Assembly: GCA_963741385.1 (NCBI GenBank)
Contig: CAVUHO010000006.1
Coordinates: 558,001-622,000 of the forward strand
DNA: 64,000 bases
Reading direction: 5' to 3'
Source: Sulfomarinibacter sp963741385
GTDB taxonomy: Bacteria > Acidobacteriota > Thermoanaerobaculia > Thermoanaerobaculales > Sulfomarinibacteraceae
Position 1 is the first letter of the stretch. The number at the start of each line of letters is the position of its first letter. The notes under the pieces are model-generated. The model was not told the origin of the DNA and did no database searches. It worked only from the letters and a program-made list of their open reading frames with translations. The position numbers and the translations under genes were made by a program. Positions 43,230 through 53,700 of the stretch are shown piece after piece.

Positions 43230-44354
43230 TCAATTGGTTAATCTATTGAGAATCACACGAACCGACTGTTCGACCTCGTCGGCCGTGGTGAATCGCCCGA
43301 CCGAAAGCCGGATGGTGCCGCGGGCGACATCCGCCCCGATCCCCATCGACTCGAGAACGTGGGAGACGTGGACACCGTCCGCGTGACAGGCCGCTCCCGC
43401 CGAAGCCGCCACCTCGTCTCCGAGCTCGAGCAACAGCGTCGAAGCGTCGACACCAGGAAACGCGACGCTCAACGTGTTGGGCAGACCGCTCGCCGGATCG
43501 CCGTGCACGACCAGCTCTTCGCAGCCCTCTTTCAACCCATCCAGCAGACGGTCCCGAAGACCGGCCAGCCGCGGGCGCTCCGCCTCGACATCGTGCCGGG
43601 CCAGCTCGCAGGCGGTGCCCAACGCAACCGCCAGGAGGACGTTTTCGGTGCCGGCCCGCAGCCCCCGCTCATGACCGGCGCCGCGGATCTGGGGCGCGAT
43701 GCGGACACCGTCACGGATGAACAACGCACCGATCCCCTTCGGAGCGTAGAGCTTGTGACCCGCCACCGACAGCAGGTCGACGGCGAGATCGGCGACGTCG
43801 ACCGGGATCTTGCCCACCGCCTGGGCGGCATCGGTGTGAACCACGACCCCGCGTTCGCGGCACAGGGCCGCCACCTCGCGAACCGGCTGCAGGGTTCCGA
43901 CCTCGTTGTTGGCCAACATCAGCGACACCAGGACAGTGGTGTCGCGAAGAGCATCGATGACATTCGCAGGATCGACCCGGCCGCGGCGGTCGACACCGAC
44001 CACCGTCAGTTCGATCCGTCCCTCACGTTCCAGAGCCCGCACCACCTCGAGCACCGCCGGGTGCTCCACCGCCGACGTCACCACGTGACCACCACCCCGG
44101 ACCTCGACCAGCCCACGAATGGCCAGATTGTTCGACTCCGAACCACCGGACGTGAAAACGATCTCGCCGGGTTGGCAGCCGAGGCACCCCGCCACGCGCG
44201 CGCGGGCCGCCTCCAGCGCCGCTTTGGCCTTGCGCCCTTCGCAGTGGGTCGACGAGGGGTTGCCGAAACCGCCGGTCAGAAAGGGCCCCATGGCCTCCGC
44301 CACCCGGGGATCGATCGGCGTCGTCGCGTTGTAGTCCAGGTAGATGAAAGACAT
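43230..44354 (-). CDS. Cysteine desulfurase (NifS/IscS family)
   Basis: 374 residues, the normal length. PLP is bound by Lys201 in SVAGHKLYAPKG, with the earlier HTDAAQAVGK and SAVEHPAVLE conserved. The catalytic Cys323 lies in SAGAACHADG, the class I loop. The N terminus IYLDYNATTPIDP is canonical. The enzyme strips sulfur from cysteine for Fe-S clusters, thiamine or tRNA thiolation. No iscU, iscR or mnmA gene is adjacent, so the acceptor is not known. Confidence 0.93.
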   Translation of the reverse strand: MSFIYLDYNATTPIDPRVAEAMGPFLTGGFGNPSSTHCEGRKAKAALEAARARVAGCLGCQPGEIVFTSGGSESNNLAIRGLVEVRGGGHVVTSAVEHPAVLEVVRALEREGRIELTVVGVDRRGRVDPANVIDALRDTTVLVSLMLANNEVGTLQPVREVAALCRERGVVVHTDAAQAVGKIPVDVADLAVDLLSVAGHKLYAPKGIGALFIRDGVRIAPQIRGAGHERGLRAGTENVLLAVALGTACELARHDVEAERPRLAGLRDRLLDGLKEGCEELVVHGDPASGLPNTLSVAFPGVDASTLLLELGDEVAASAGAACHADGVHVSHVLESMGIGADVARGTIRLSVGRFTTADEVEQSVRVILNRLTN

Positions 44355-44372
44355 GGAGGGAGTTTACAGGGG

Positions 44373-44392
44373 TGAATTCGGAATTCGGAATG
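44373..44392. repeat. Short heptanucleotide repeat element F
   Basis: Two and a half GAATTCG units (period 7), 18 bases upstream of the cysteine desulfurase start. It is the shortest member of the heptanucleotide family in the window and has no G-box. Confidence 0.5.
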
Positions 44393-44403
44393 ACCGCGTG
44401 CGG

Positions 44404-44619
44404 CGGAGCGTGCCATCTTCAATATTGTTGGACTCACCGGCCCTGACGTCGGCAGGATCTCCCGGGCCAACAATGTTGAAGGTGGCAACTCCCGGGAAGC
44501 GAGTACGGAAACGAGCCGCTTCCGGCGGAGGTGCCATTTTGAACATTGTCGGAAGCTCGGACATCCACGAGGGAGGGATGATTCGGACAGACAATGTTCA
44601 AGGCTCCTCCCGGGGAGCG
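44404..44619. repeat. Two tandem hairpin repeats of about 96 bases
   Basis: Unit 1 (44404-44500) and unit 2 (44524-44619) share their outer parts: GGCGGAG...GTGCCAT at the left and CTCCCGGGGAGCG or a close variant at the right. Each folds on itself: CTTCAATATTGTTGG pairs with CCAACAATGTTGAAG in unit 1, TTGAACATTGTC with GACAATGTTCAA in unit 2. The loops differ. A related half-unit lies at about 56993-57035. Together with element F they fill the 407-base gap between the divergent cysteine desulfurase and pruA genes; no other gene is seen there. Confidence 0.75.
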
Positions 44620-44761
44620 CGTTCCCAAAGTCGGATTCACTCGACCGCTTTATGACGGAAGCACGCAGTCATTGCATCGCACGCCCGTAGCGGCTACGAT
44701 GCCGGGGCGGCGTATTCGTTGCGCCGCACACCACACAACACAACCCCGCTGGAGGTTTCTC

Positions 44762-46393
<1,632 letters not shown>

Positions 46394-46397
46394 GGAA

Positions 46398-46430
46398 AGA
46401 TTTCGGATTTCGGATTTCGGATTTCGGATG
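46398..46430. repeat. Heptanucleotide repeat element G
   Basis: Four to five GGATTTC units directly between the pruA stop codon and its terminator hairpin. Same heptamer as elements A and B, 14 kb away. Here the hairpin TGCCCCGCCC replaces the C-box. Confidence 0.75.
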
Positions 46431-46459
46431 TGCCCCGCCCGTACGGTGGGGCATTTTTT
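46431..46459 (+). terminator. Rho-independent terminator of pruA
   Basis: TGCCCC and GGGGCA form the stem around CGCCCGTACGGT, followed by six T (46454-46459). It ends six bases before the stop codon of the convergent aminotransferase gene. Confidence 0.8.
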
Positions 46460-46464
46460 CGCTC

Positions 46465-47679
46465 CTACGCCCCCGTCGGTACCAGTTCGAGCATCGCCGC
46501 CACGGCACGGGCGAGACGGTGGACGCCTTCTTCGATGCGGTCCTCGGGCATCGCCGAGAAGTTGAGGCGCAGGGTGTTTTCGTGGCCGCCGTTGGCGAAG
46601 AAGGCCCCACCCGGGACAAACGCCACGTTCTCGTCGAGGCTGTGTTCGAGGAGTTCACGCGAGTTGATGCCCGCCGGCAGTTCGACCCACAGGAAGAGCC
46701 CCCCCGCGGGACGGGTAAAGGTCACCTCCGGCGGCATGGAGTCCTCGAGGGCCGCCAGCATGGCGTCGCGGCGACGGCGGTAGACGTCGCGGATGCGGGC
46801 GATGTGGGCGTCGAGGTCGTGCTCGGCGACGAACCGCGCCGCGAGCAGCTGGGTCAAGCCCGAGGTGTGGAGATCGACGCCCTGTTTGACCAGCGCGTAG
46901 CGCCGGACCAGCGAGCTCTCGCCGACCACCCATCCCAGCCGCATACCGGGCGACAGGATCTTCGAAAAGGTCCCGAGGAGCACCACCAACCCGGCCTCGT
47001 CGAACGAGGCCACCGGCGGCAGCGGCTCTCCCTCGAAACACAGTTCCCCGTAGGGAGCGTCCTCGATCACCGGCACCCCGAAACGCGCGGCCAGATCGAC
47101 CAGCCGCCGGCGCCTCTCGACCGACCACCGGCGGCCGCTCGGGTTCTGGAAGTCGGGCACTACGTAGATCAGCTTGACGCGGTCCTCGGCCGCCAACCGG
47201 CGCTCCAACTCGTCCGGTACCATGCCGTCGTCGTCGGTCGGGACCTCCACGAAGCGAGGTTGGTAGGCACGCAGGGCGTTGATCGCGCCGAGATAGGTCG
47301 GGCTCTCGCAGAGCACCGCATCCCCCTCGTCCAGGAAGACCTTCCCGGTGAGGTCGAGGGCCTGTTGCGAGCCTGTGACCACCAGCACATCCTCCGCCGG
47401 GAAGGCCAGGCCGTAGACCTCGCCGAGGCGGCGGGCGATCGTCTCGCGAAGCACCGAGAGCCCTTCGGTGGGCGCGTACTGCAGCGCCCTCACCCCGTCG
47501 TCGAGCAGGAGGTCCCGCGCCAGCTCCGCCATTTCGCGGGCGGGGAGAAGCTCCGACGCCGGCAGACCGCCGGCAAAGGAAATGACCTCGGGGCACTGGG
47601 TCACCTTGAGGATCTCACGGATGTCCGAGCCGCGCAGGTGCTTCATGCGCGAGGCGAAGCGAATGTCTGAGTTTTCCAT
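46465..47679 (-). CDS. PLP-dependent aminotransferase, LysN/2-aminoadipate type
   Basis: 404 residues from the second ATG (47679), which has GGAGG at good spacing. Class I/II aminotransferase: ISFAGGLPASELLP near the start, GSQQALDL, YVVPDFQNPSGRRWS, PLP lysine Lys240 in GTFSKILSPGMRLGW, and the late Arg in TLRLNFSAM. It resembles LysN and the aminotransferase half of MocR regulators. It directly follows a MocR-type gene of the same fold, probably as its target. The amino donor and acceptor are not known. Confidence 0.88.
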   Translation of the reverse strand: MENSDIRFASRMKHLRGSDIREILKVTQCPEVISFAGGLPASELLPAREMAELARDLLLDDGVRALQYAPTEGLSVLRETIARRLGEVYGLAFPAEDVLVVTGSQQALDLTGKVFLDEGDAVLCESPTYLGAINALRAYQPRFVEVPTDDDGMVPDELERRLAAEDRVKLIYVVPDFQNPSGRRWSVERRRRLVDLAARFGVPVIEDAPYGELCFEGEPLPPVASFDEAGLVVLLGTFSKILSPGMRLGWVVGESSLVRRYALVKQGVDLHTSGLTQLLAARFVAEHDLDAHIARIRDVYRRRRDAMLAALEDSMPPEVTFTRPAGGLFLWVELPAGINSRELLEHSLDENVAFVPGGAFFANGGHENTLRLNFSAMPEDRIEEGVHRLARAVAAMLELVPTGA

Positions 47680-47694
47680 TGCATCCTCCATTTT

Positions 47695-49248
47695 TCACAC
47701 GACCGGCGATGTCGCCGCACTTTCCCCAAGCGGCTGTCTCGAAACGGCCGCCGTCTCGCGCACCGCCTCGAACAGCCTTCGGATCCCGAGGTCGATGGCC
47801 TCCTCGGCGCAGTGGGTGAAATTGAGCCGTACGGCGTTCTCGCCCTGCTCGGCGGCAAAACAGGCCCGGCCGGGCAGAAAGGTGACGCCGCGGGCTACGC
47901 CGTGAGCCATCAGCGCCGATTGCTCGAGGCCGTCCGGCAGAGCACACCAGATATAAAAACCACCGTTGGGCACCCGCACGTCGAGCGACCCTTCGACCTC
48001 GCGTTCGAGGGCCGCGGCCATCCGGTCGCGGCGCCGCCGGTACGCGTCTTTGAGAATCTCGACGTGGGACGAGAGGTGGCCGTGGCGGACAAAGGACTCG
48101 AGCAGATACTGCCCGAAACTGTTGGTGTGGAGGTCCGCGCCCTGCTTGGCCAGCACCACCTGGCGCGACACCACCGGCGGCGCCACCAGGTAGCCGATCC
48201 GCAGTCCCGGAAGAAGGACCTTGGAAAAGGTACTGAGGTAGAGAACAAGGCCGTGCTCGTCGAGCGCCTTGAGAGAGGGCAGCGCGTCGCCCTCGTAGCG
48301 CAATTCCGAGTACGGGTCGTCCTCGACGATCGGCACCTGCCACCGCGCCGCCAGCTCCAGCAGGTGGCGGCGGCGCTCGAGACTCATCACCGCGCCTGAC
48401 GGGTTCTGGAAGGTCGGCAACGTGTAAATGAGCTTTGGACGGTGGTGTTCGAGCACCGAGGCCAGAACATCCGTTCGCATGCCGTCGCCGTCGACCGGAA
48501 CGCCGAGCAGCCTCGCCTGGGCGCCCCGAAAGGCCTGCAGAGCGCCGATGTAGGTGGGTTCCTCGACCACCACGGAGTCACCCGGATCGAGGAAGACCCT
48601 CGACAGGAGGTCGAGCCCCTGCTGCGATCCGGAAACCACCAGCACCTCCGAAGGTCGGACGTGCATACCGCGGCCCGCCAGCCACTGCGCCAGGGTCTCG
48701 CGCAGCGGCGTGTGGCCCTCGGTCGGTGAGTGCAGGAAGGAAGCCGGTCCGCTCTCGCGAAGAACCTCATCGGTCAGTTCTCTCAGAAGTTCGAGCGGCA
48801 GGAGTTCGGGCGCCGGCAGTCCGGCCGCGAACGAAATCAGATCGCGGCGTTCGGTCATGGCGAGCAGGTCCGCGATGATCGGATCTCGGGTTCGCGCCGT
48901 TCCACCGCGGAACAGCTGGCGCCATGGCACCTCGACCGAAGATCCCCGCACAGACGCTGGCGACGGCGGACGCAGGACGGCGGTCCCGCGGCCGACGTGG
49001 GCGTCCAGCAATCCGAGGGCCTTGAGTTCGCGGTAGGCACTGAGCACCGTGGACCGGTTGACGCCCAGTGCCGCCGCCAACCGCCGCTCCGGTGGCAGGC
49101 GAAAACCCTCGGGCAGCGCCCCGGAGTGGATCAGGGCCTGGATGCGGCGCACGACCTGGCGGTAAATGGGTTCCTCACTGGTTCGGTCGATCGTGATGTC
49201 CAAGAGACCCTCCAGTCCGGGGACGATTCCCGGTTCCACCGCACTCAC
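47695..49248 (-). CDS. MocR-type transcriptional regulator (GntR helix-turn-helix plus aminotransferase domain)
   Basis: 517 residues from a GTG that overlaps the stop of the acetyltransferase gene (GTGA). Residues about 20-90 are a GntR winged helix (PIYRQVVRRIQALIHSGALPEGF-type, split: RLPPERRLAAALGVNRSTV). Residues about 130-500 are a fold-type I aminotransferase domain with PLP lysine Lys343 in STFSKVLLPGLRIGY. MocR proteins sense PLP or an amino-acid adduct and control PLP, GABA, ectoine or lysine genes. The regulated unit here is probably the acetyltransferase/MocR/aminotransferase operon. Confidence 0.9.
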   Translation of the reverse strand: MSAVEPGIVPGLEGLLDITIDRTSEEPIYRQVVRRIQALIHSGALPEGFRLPPERRLAAALGVNRSTVLSAYRELKALGLLDAHVGRGTAVLRPPSPASVRGSSVEVPWRQLFRGGTARTRDPIIADLLAMTERRDLISFAAGLPAPELLPLELLRELTDEVLRESGPASFLHSPTEGHTPLRETLAQWLAGRGMHVRPSEVLVVSGSQQGLDLLSRVFLDPGDSVVVEEPTYIGALQAFRGAQARLLGVPVDGDGMRTDVLASVLEHHRPKLIYTLPTFQNPSGAVMSLERRRHLLELAARWQVPIVEDDPYSELRYEGDALPSLKALDEHGLVLYLSTFSKVLLPGLRIGYLVAPPVVSRQVVLAKQGADLHTNSFGQYLLESFVRHGHLSSHVEILKDAYRRRRDRMAAALEREVEGSLDVRVPNGGFYIWCALPDGLEQSALMAHGVARGVTFLPGRACFAAEQGENAVRLNFTHCAEEAIDLGIRRLFEAVRETAAVSRQPLGESAATSPVV

Positions 49249-49682
49249 ACACAGCCCCGACGCAAGAACGGTGTGATGTGCTTTGCGAGCTCGGGCCCGT
49301 GGCCGTCATACCCAAGAGAGAGCCAGCAGCGCCCGTTGCCCCAACGTTCAAGACCGGGAGCCACATGGACGAGCGAGCAACCTTTCACCCGGGCTATGCC
49401 CTCGGCAAAGCGGATCAGTCGCGCGCCGATGCCCCGCCGATCGTATTCAGGATCCACTTCGAGGACGCGGATGGTGGCGCGACTCAGCCGGCCGTCGAGG
49501 GACCAATACAGATCGAGACCCAGGACGGCACGGGTGCGCCCCTCGTCCACCGCGACCAGAATCCGACTCAGCGGATACTCCGCGAGTTCGCGAGCCCGCC
49601 TCGAAGCGGCCTCCAGCCACGGCTGCCGGGAAGTGGAGACCGACGACTCGAACTCGCTGCGGTCGATTTCCTGAATATGCAT
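49245..49682 (-). CDS. GNAT-family N-acetyltransferase
   Basis: 145 residues from the ATG at 49682 with GGGAGGTGG upstream. The acetyl-CoA site is shown by VLEVDPEYDRRGIGARLIRFAE (strand 4 and the R-R-G-I-G-A loop). The late strand SLVHVAPG and CWLSLGYDGHGPELAKH complete the fold. Substrate unknown; an amino acid or a small amine is plausible from the MocR and aminotransferase genes that follow. The 209-base gap to the Sir2 gene should hold promoters for both directions. Confidence 0.8.
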   Translation of the reverse strand: MHIQEIDRSEFESSVSTSRQPWLEAASRRARELAEYPLSRILVAVDEGRTRAVLGLDLYWSLDGRLSRATIRVLEVDPEYDRRGIGARLIRFAEGIARVKGCSLVHVAPGLERWGNGRCWLSLGYDGHGPELAKHITPFLRRGCV

Positions 49683-49891
49683 CAGCCACCTCCCACGATT
49701 GGCGTCATCCATTTATCAAGATAAGGTCCATTTCTCGAGGGTCAACCCCCAATTCTGAGAAATTGATACCATCCAATTCGCGGGACGAGTCGGGCCAATC
49801 TCGATTGCGCCGACCGCGATGGCCGCGGCAAATGAGCCGTCGTTCGTGCCGGTCTTCCCGGAGGGGGTACCATGTCGCCGTGGCCCAGAGC

Positions 49892-50722
49892 ATGGAATTG
49901 AACGCATGGATCGAGCCGGCGGCCGCGGCGGTGGGCGACGCGGAGGCGCTCCTCATCACCGCCGGGGCCGGCATGGGGGTCGATTCGGGGCTCCCGGATT
50001 TCCGCGGGGATGAGGGCTTCTGGCGAGCCTATCCACCCATCGCCCGGCTCGGCATCTCGTTTTACGACATGGCCAACCCGTTCTGGTTCAAACGGGACCC
50101 CGAACTCGCCTGGGGCTTTTACGGCCACCGGCTCAACCTGTACCGTGCGACGACGCCTCACGGAGGGTTCGCCATCCTTCGGCGGTGGGCCGAGACGAAG
50201 AAACGGGGAACGTTTGTCTTCACATCGAATGTCGACGGCCAGTTTCAGAAGGCAGGATTCGACGACCTCTCCATCGTTGAATGCCACGGTTCCATCAGCC
50301 ACTTGCAATGTACGAGACCGTGCCGGGACGACATCTGGGACGTCCCCGATCTTCAAATCGAGGTCGATGACGAGACGATGCGTGCCGTTTCGCCGCTGCC
50401 GACCTGTCCGGGTTGCGGCGCCCTCGAGCGTCCCAACGTCCTCATGTTCAGCGACTGGAATTGGCTGCCCCACCGAATGTCGGATCAAGAGCGCCGCTTC
50501 GCCAGCTGGTCGGAAAACGTGGGCGGGACACGCCTCGTGATCATCGAGATCGGCGCTGGCTCGGCGGTGCCGACCGTGCGTATGACATCGGAGCGGGTGG
50601 CGCACCGCCTCGGAGCGACCTTGGTCCGGATCAACCCGCGCGAGACCCAGGTCCCGCGCGGCCACATCGGAATCCCGCTCGGCGCCCTCGAGGCACTGCA
50701 GGCAATTGACGACCGCCTTTGA
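49892..50722 (+). CDS. Sir2-family NAD-dependent protein deacylase
   Basis: 276 residues from the ATG at 49892; a GTG at 49880 may be used, and the frame runs much further upstream without support. NAD-binding GAGMGVDSGLPDFRGDEGFW, the T-S-N-V-D-G-Q-F-Q-K-A-G-F and catalytic His in VECHGSISHLQC are present. The zinc site has Cys pairs in QCTRPC and TCPGCG, and GAGSAVPTVR matches the late nucleotide loop. Such enzymes remove acetyl or longer acyl groups from lysines. Its small size and full zinc module point to a stand-alone deacylase rather than a defence Sir2. It converges on the STAND gene. Confidence 0.9.
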   Translation: MELNAWIEPAAAAVGDAEALLITAGAGMGVDSGLPDFRGDEGFWRAYPPIARLGISFYDMANPFWFKRDPELAWGFYGHRLNLYRATTPHGGFAILRRWAETKKRGTFVFTSNVDGQFQKAGFDDLSIVECHGSISHLQCTRPCRDDIWDVPDLQIEVDDETMRAVSPLPTCPGCGALERPNVLMFSDWNWLPHRMSDQERRFASWSENVGGTRLVIIEIGAGSAVPTVRMTSERVAHRLGATLVRINPRETQVPRGHIGIPLGALEALQAIDDRL

Positions 50723-50759
50723 ATATCCGTCTCCAGACGTCGATCCACGGTTGTCCCAG

Positions 50760-53700
50760 CTACCAGGTCGGCACCGTCTCCCAGCCCGGGAAGGGACCGA
50801 CCTCGACCTTCCAGCCGGTGGAAGAGGCGTCGTCGCGGACGGCGCGGAGGTTGGTGAGGGTCTTGAGCTTGGCGATGAGTTCTTCGCGCGGCAGGGTGTG
50901 AAGCGGCGGCTTCGAGAGGTCGGGCATTGGCCAGAGACGGATCGTCCCATCGTCGCTGCCGGAGGCGATCCAGCGGCCGTCGGGGGAGAAAGCGACGCTC
51001 GTGACAGGTCCGGTATGGCCGAAGAGCAGGTGGGGCTCCTCTCCCGTGAGCGGCCCGACGCGCACGACGCCGTCGTTGCTGCCGGTCAAGAGTACGTGCC
51101 CCGACGTGTCAAGAGAGAACCTGCCGACACGGTTGCCGTGCGACGCGATCTCGTGCGTCTCCCCCGTCGTGAGGTCGAACGCGGAAATCGTCGAGGACCG
51201 GCCACCACTTGCCGGATCCAGGCGCAGAATCGCCCCTGAGCCAGGGGCGGCGAGCAGTTCGATGAGATCCTCCGTCATTGTCCGACAAGGACGCAGCTGA
51301 ATACTCGTGCCGGCGTCGAGGTCCCAGCTCCGGAGGCCCGCGTCGCCGTCCGAGAGCAGGCGTCCATCCGCAAGCCAGACCGGCACCACCACGCCCTCGA
51401 GCAAGCTGCCCACCCTCTCGCACCCATCACCACCCGTGGCATGGGCATCGAGGATTCGCTCCGCTCCGCTCGAGAGATCGAGAATCCGGAGTGAGGTCGC
51501 GGCGGGCTTCGACTTCGCCACGTACGACATGGCCGCGTACCGTCCGGTGGGGTCCAGGCTCAATAGGGCTGTTCCGGCGGCATCACCGGCGCTCTGCGCC
51601 AGCTGGTGGATCGAGGCGGGTGACCCGTCGAAGGGCAGGACCAGGATCCTGGCCGCAAACCGTTCGATGACGACGACAGACCGTTCACTGGCGATCTCTG
51701 CCAAGTGGAATCCGATCGTGGCACCCGGTCGTGACCAGAGTTCCCGCACGCCCTCACCAGTCTCGGGAGACAAAGGCCACAGCCTCACCACGCCCTCGTC
51801 TGACGTGGAGACGAGGCGCCCGTCGCTCGTAAAGACGGCGCTGACATACGAGGGTATCTGCCTGCCGATCACGATCGAGTGGCGCGCGGCCACGTTCCAC
51901 AGGGTGAGCGGGAAGGGATTGGACATCGTCGCGAGCCACGCCCCGTCCGGGCTGAAGGTCATTCCGTTCAGCCAGTTGACCTCGTCGTTGAGCAGCGGAA
52001 CGGGTTCGGCACTGCGCGGCGCGTCGAGATCGAAGAGGCACAACGATCGCGGGGACGACAGCGAACCTGGAGGTCCGACGGCGAGCCGCTGCCCACGGGG
52101 GTCGAGCGCGATCAGGCGGGCGTCGGCGGAGCTTTCGAGCGTGCGCTCGCGGCGGGCCGAGTGCAGGTCCCAGATTCGGATGTCGCCGCCGCTGTCGCCG
52201 GTGACCACCCGTTCGTGCCCCGGCCAGAACCACAGGTTCGCGTCGCCCTCGTGCACTCCGAGGACGCGGGGCGGCGCCAAAAGGTCGTCGAACGACTGCT
52301 GCACGATACGCCCTGCCTGCAACGAGAAGACCGATGCTCCACTCGGGTCGGAATCAAGATACGAAAGCCCGTGCGGCTGCCACCTGCCGGCCACCTCCTC
52401 TCCCGTGCCGTGGATCGGAATGCGGCGCACTATCGCGGGTTGATCTTCCGGCGGTGTACCGGTGTCGGCATCGAATGCAAACGTCAACAGAGAATCATCG
52501 AGGAGCTGAGGCACCACGCCCTCTTCGAGCTCCAGGGTGCGCTGGAGTCGACCCTCCGCCACCGTCCAGACGTGGATGACCGTGCCACCACCATCCCCCG
52601 TCGCCTCACTCACCAGCAGCCCGCAATCCGTGCTGAAACCCAACGGCCTTTCGAACCCGGAAAGGAGCTCCCGCCGCCCGCCCGTCTCGCGATCGAGGAT
52701 TGCCAGTCCCCGGGTGCCACCCACTGCGAGCCACCGCCCGTCGGAGCTCCACCGGGCGCCGAGCGGAACCACCGGATCCGACAGGTACAGTGCCGGTGGG
52801 CCCTGCCACAGGGCCTCCACGGCGAAGCGGCGCGCGGGCTCGGTGTCGGCCCGCTCGAGGCTGGCGATCGCGTAGGCGAGGGCCGCGTTCGGGTGATCCC
52901 CGAGGCGCAGCCGGCCAAGTGACAGGATTTCCGCCGCCTCGTGCCGGCCAGCCTCGGCTTCGGCACGGCGGGCTTCGCGCACGCTGCGGCGCCAGAGCGT
53001 GCCAACCACCCCAAGGACGGCCACCAAGAGCACGATGACTGCCGCCACCGCGATCCGGCGACGGCGCCTCCGGCGCGTGGCGAGCGAGGTCATCGCGACG
53101 GCGAAGGCCTCTTCGAGCTCGGAGAGGCCCCCCGGGTAGCGCTCGCGCCAGACGGCGTACTCGCGGTAGGCGGATCCCGTCCACAGCAGGTCGTCCGTCT
53201 GTCCGTGCTCCCGCCAGATGCGGGCGGCCTGGCGCAGCTCGTCGTGCAGGCGGGCGGCGTCGGCGTCCTGAGTCTGCCAGCGGACGAGGCGCGGCCAGTT
53301 GGCGAGCAGCGACTCGTGAATGATCTCGACGCGGCGGGTTGGCTCGCGATCCTCTTCGCGGACTTCATACGAAGTGAGCAGCCTGGCATCAATCAGCGCG
53401 CTGAGAACCGCCGCTTGCGATTCGTCGGACGAATCGCAAAATACGGAGAGGAGTTCGTTCCACTCGCGGGCGGCGCGGGTTCCTTCGGCGGTGACGAGGT
53501 TGCGGAAGAGGTCGCGGACTACGGGCAGGCGGTCGGTGCCGATCCGCTCGAGCGTTTGTTCCGCGTGGTGTGCCAGGGCTCCCGCGACGCCGCCGATGTC
53601 GGCGTAGGCCTGACGGGTGAGCAGTTTTCGCTCGCGGTCACGCTTTTCCCACAGCCGCGCCACCGCGAAGGCGAGCAGCGGCAGCGCCCCACGCTCGCCC

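Noticed and set aside
43222..43250. AT-rich end of the cysteine desulfurase gene as a heptamer repeat
   Set aside because: GTTAATT and GTCAATT are 7 bases apart, but the third unit is out of register, so it was not counted as a member.
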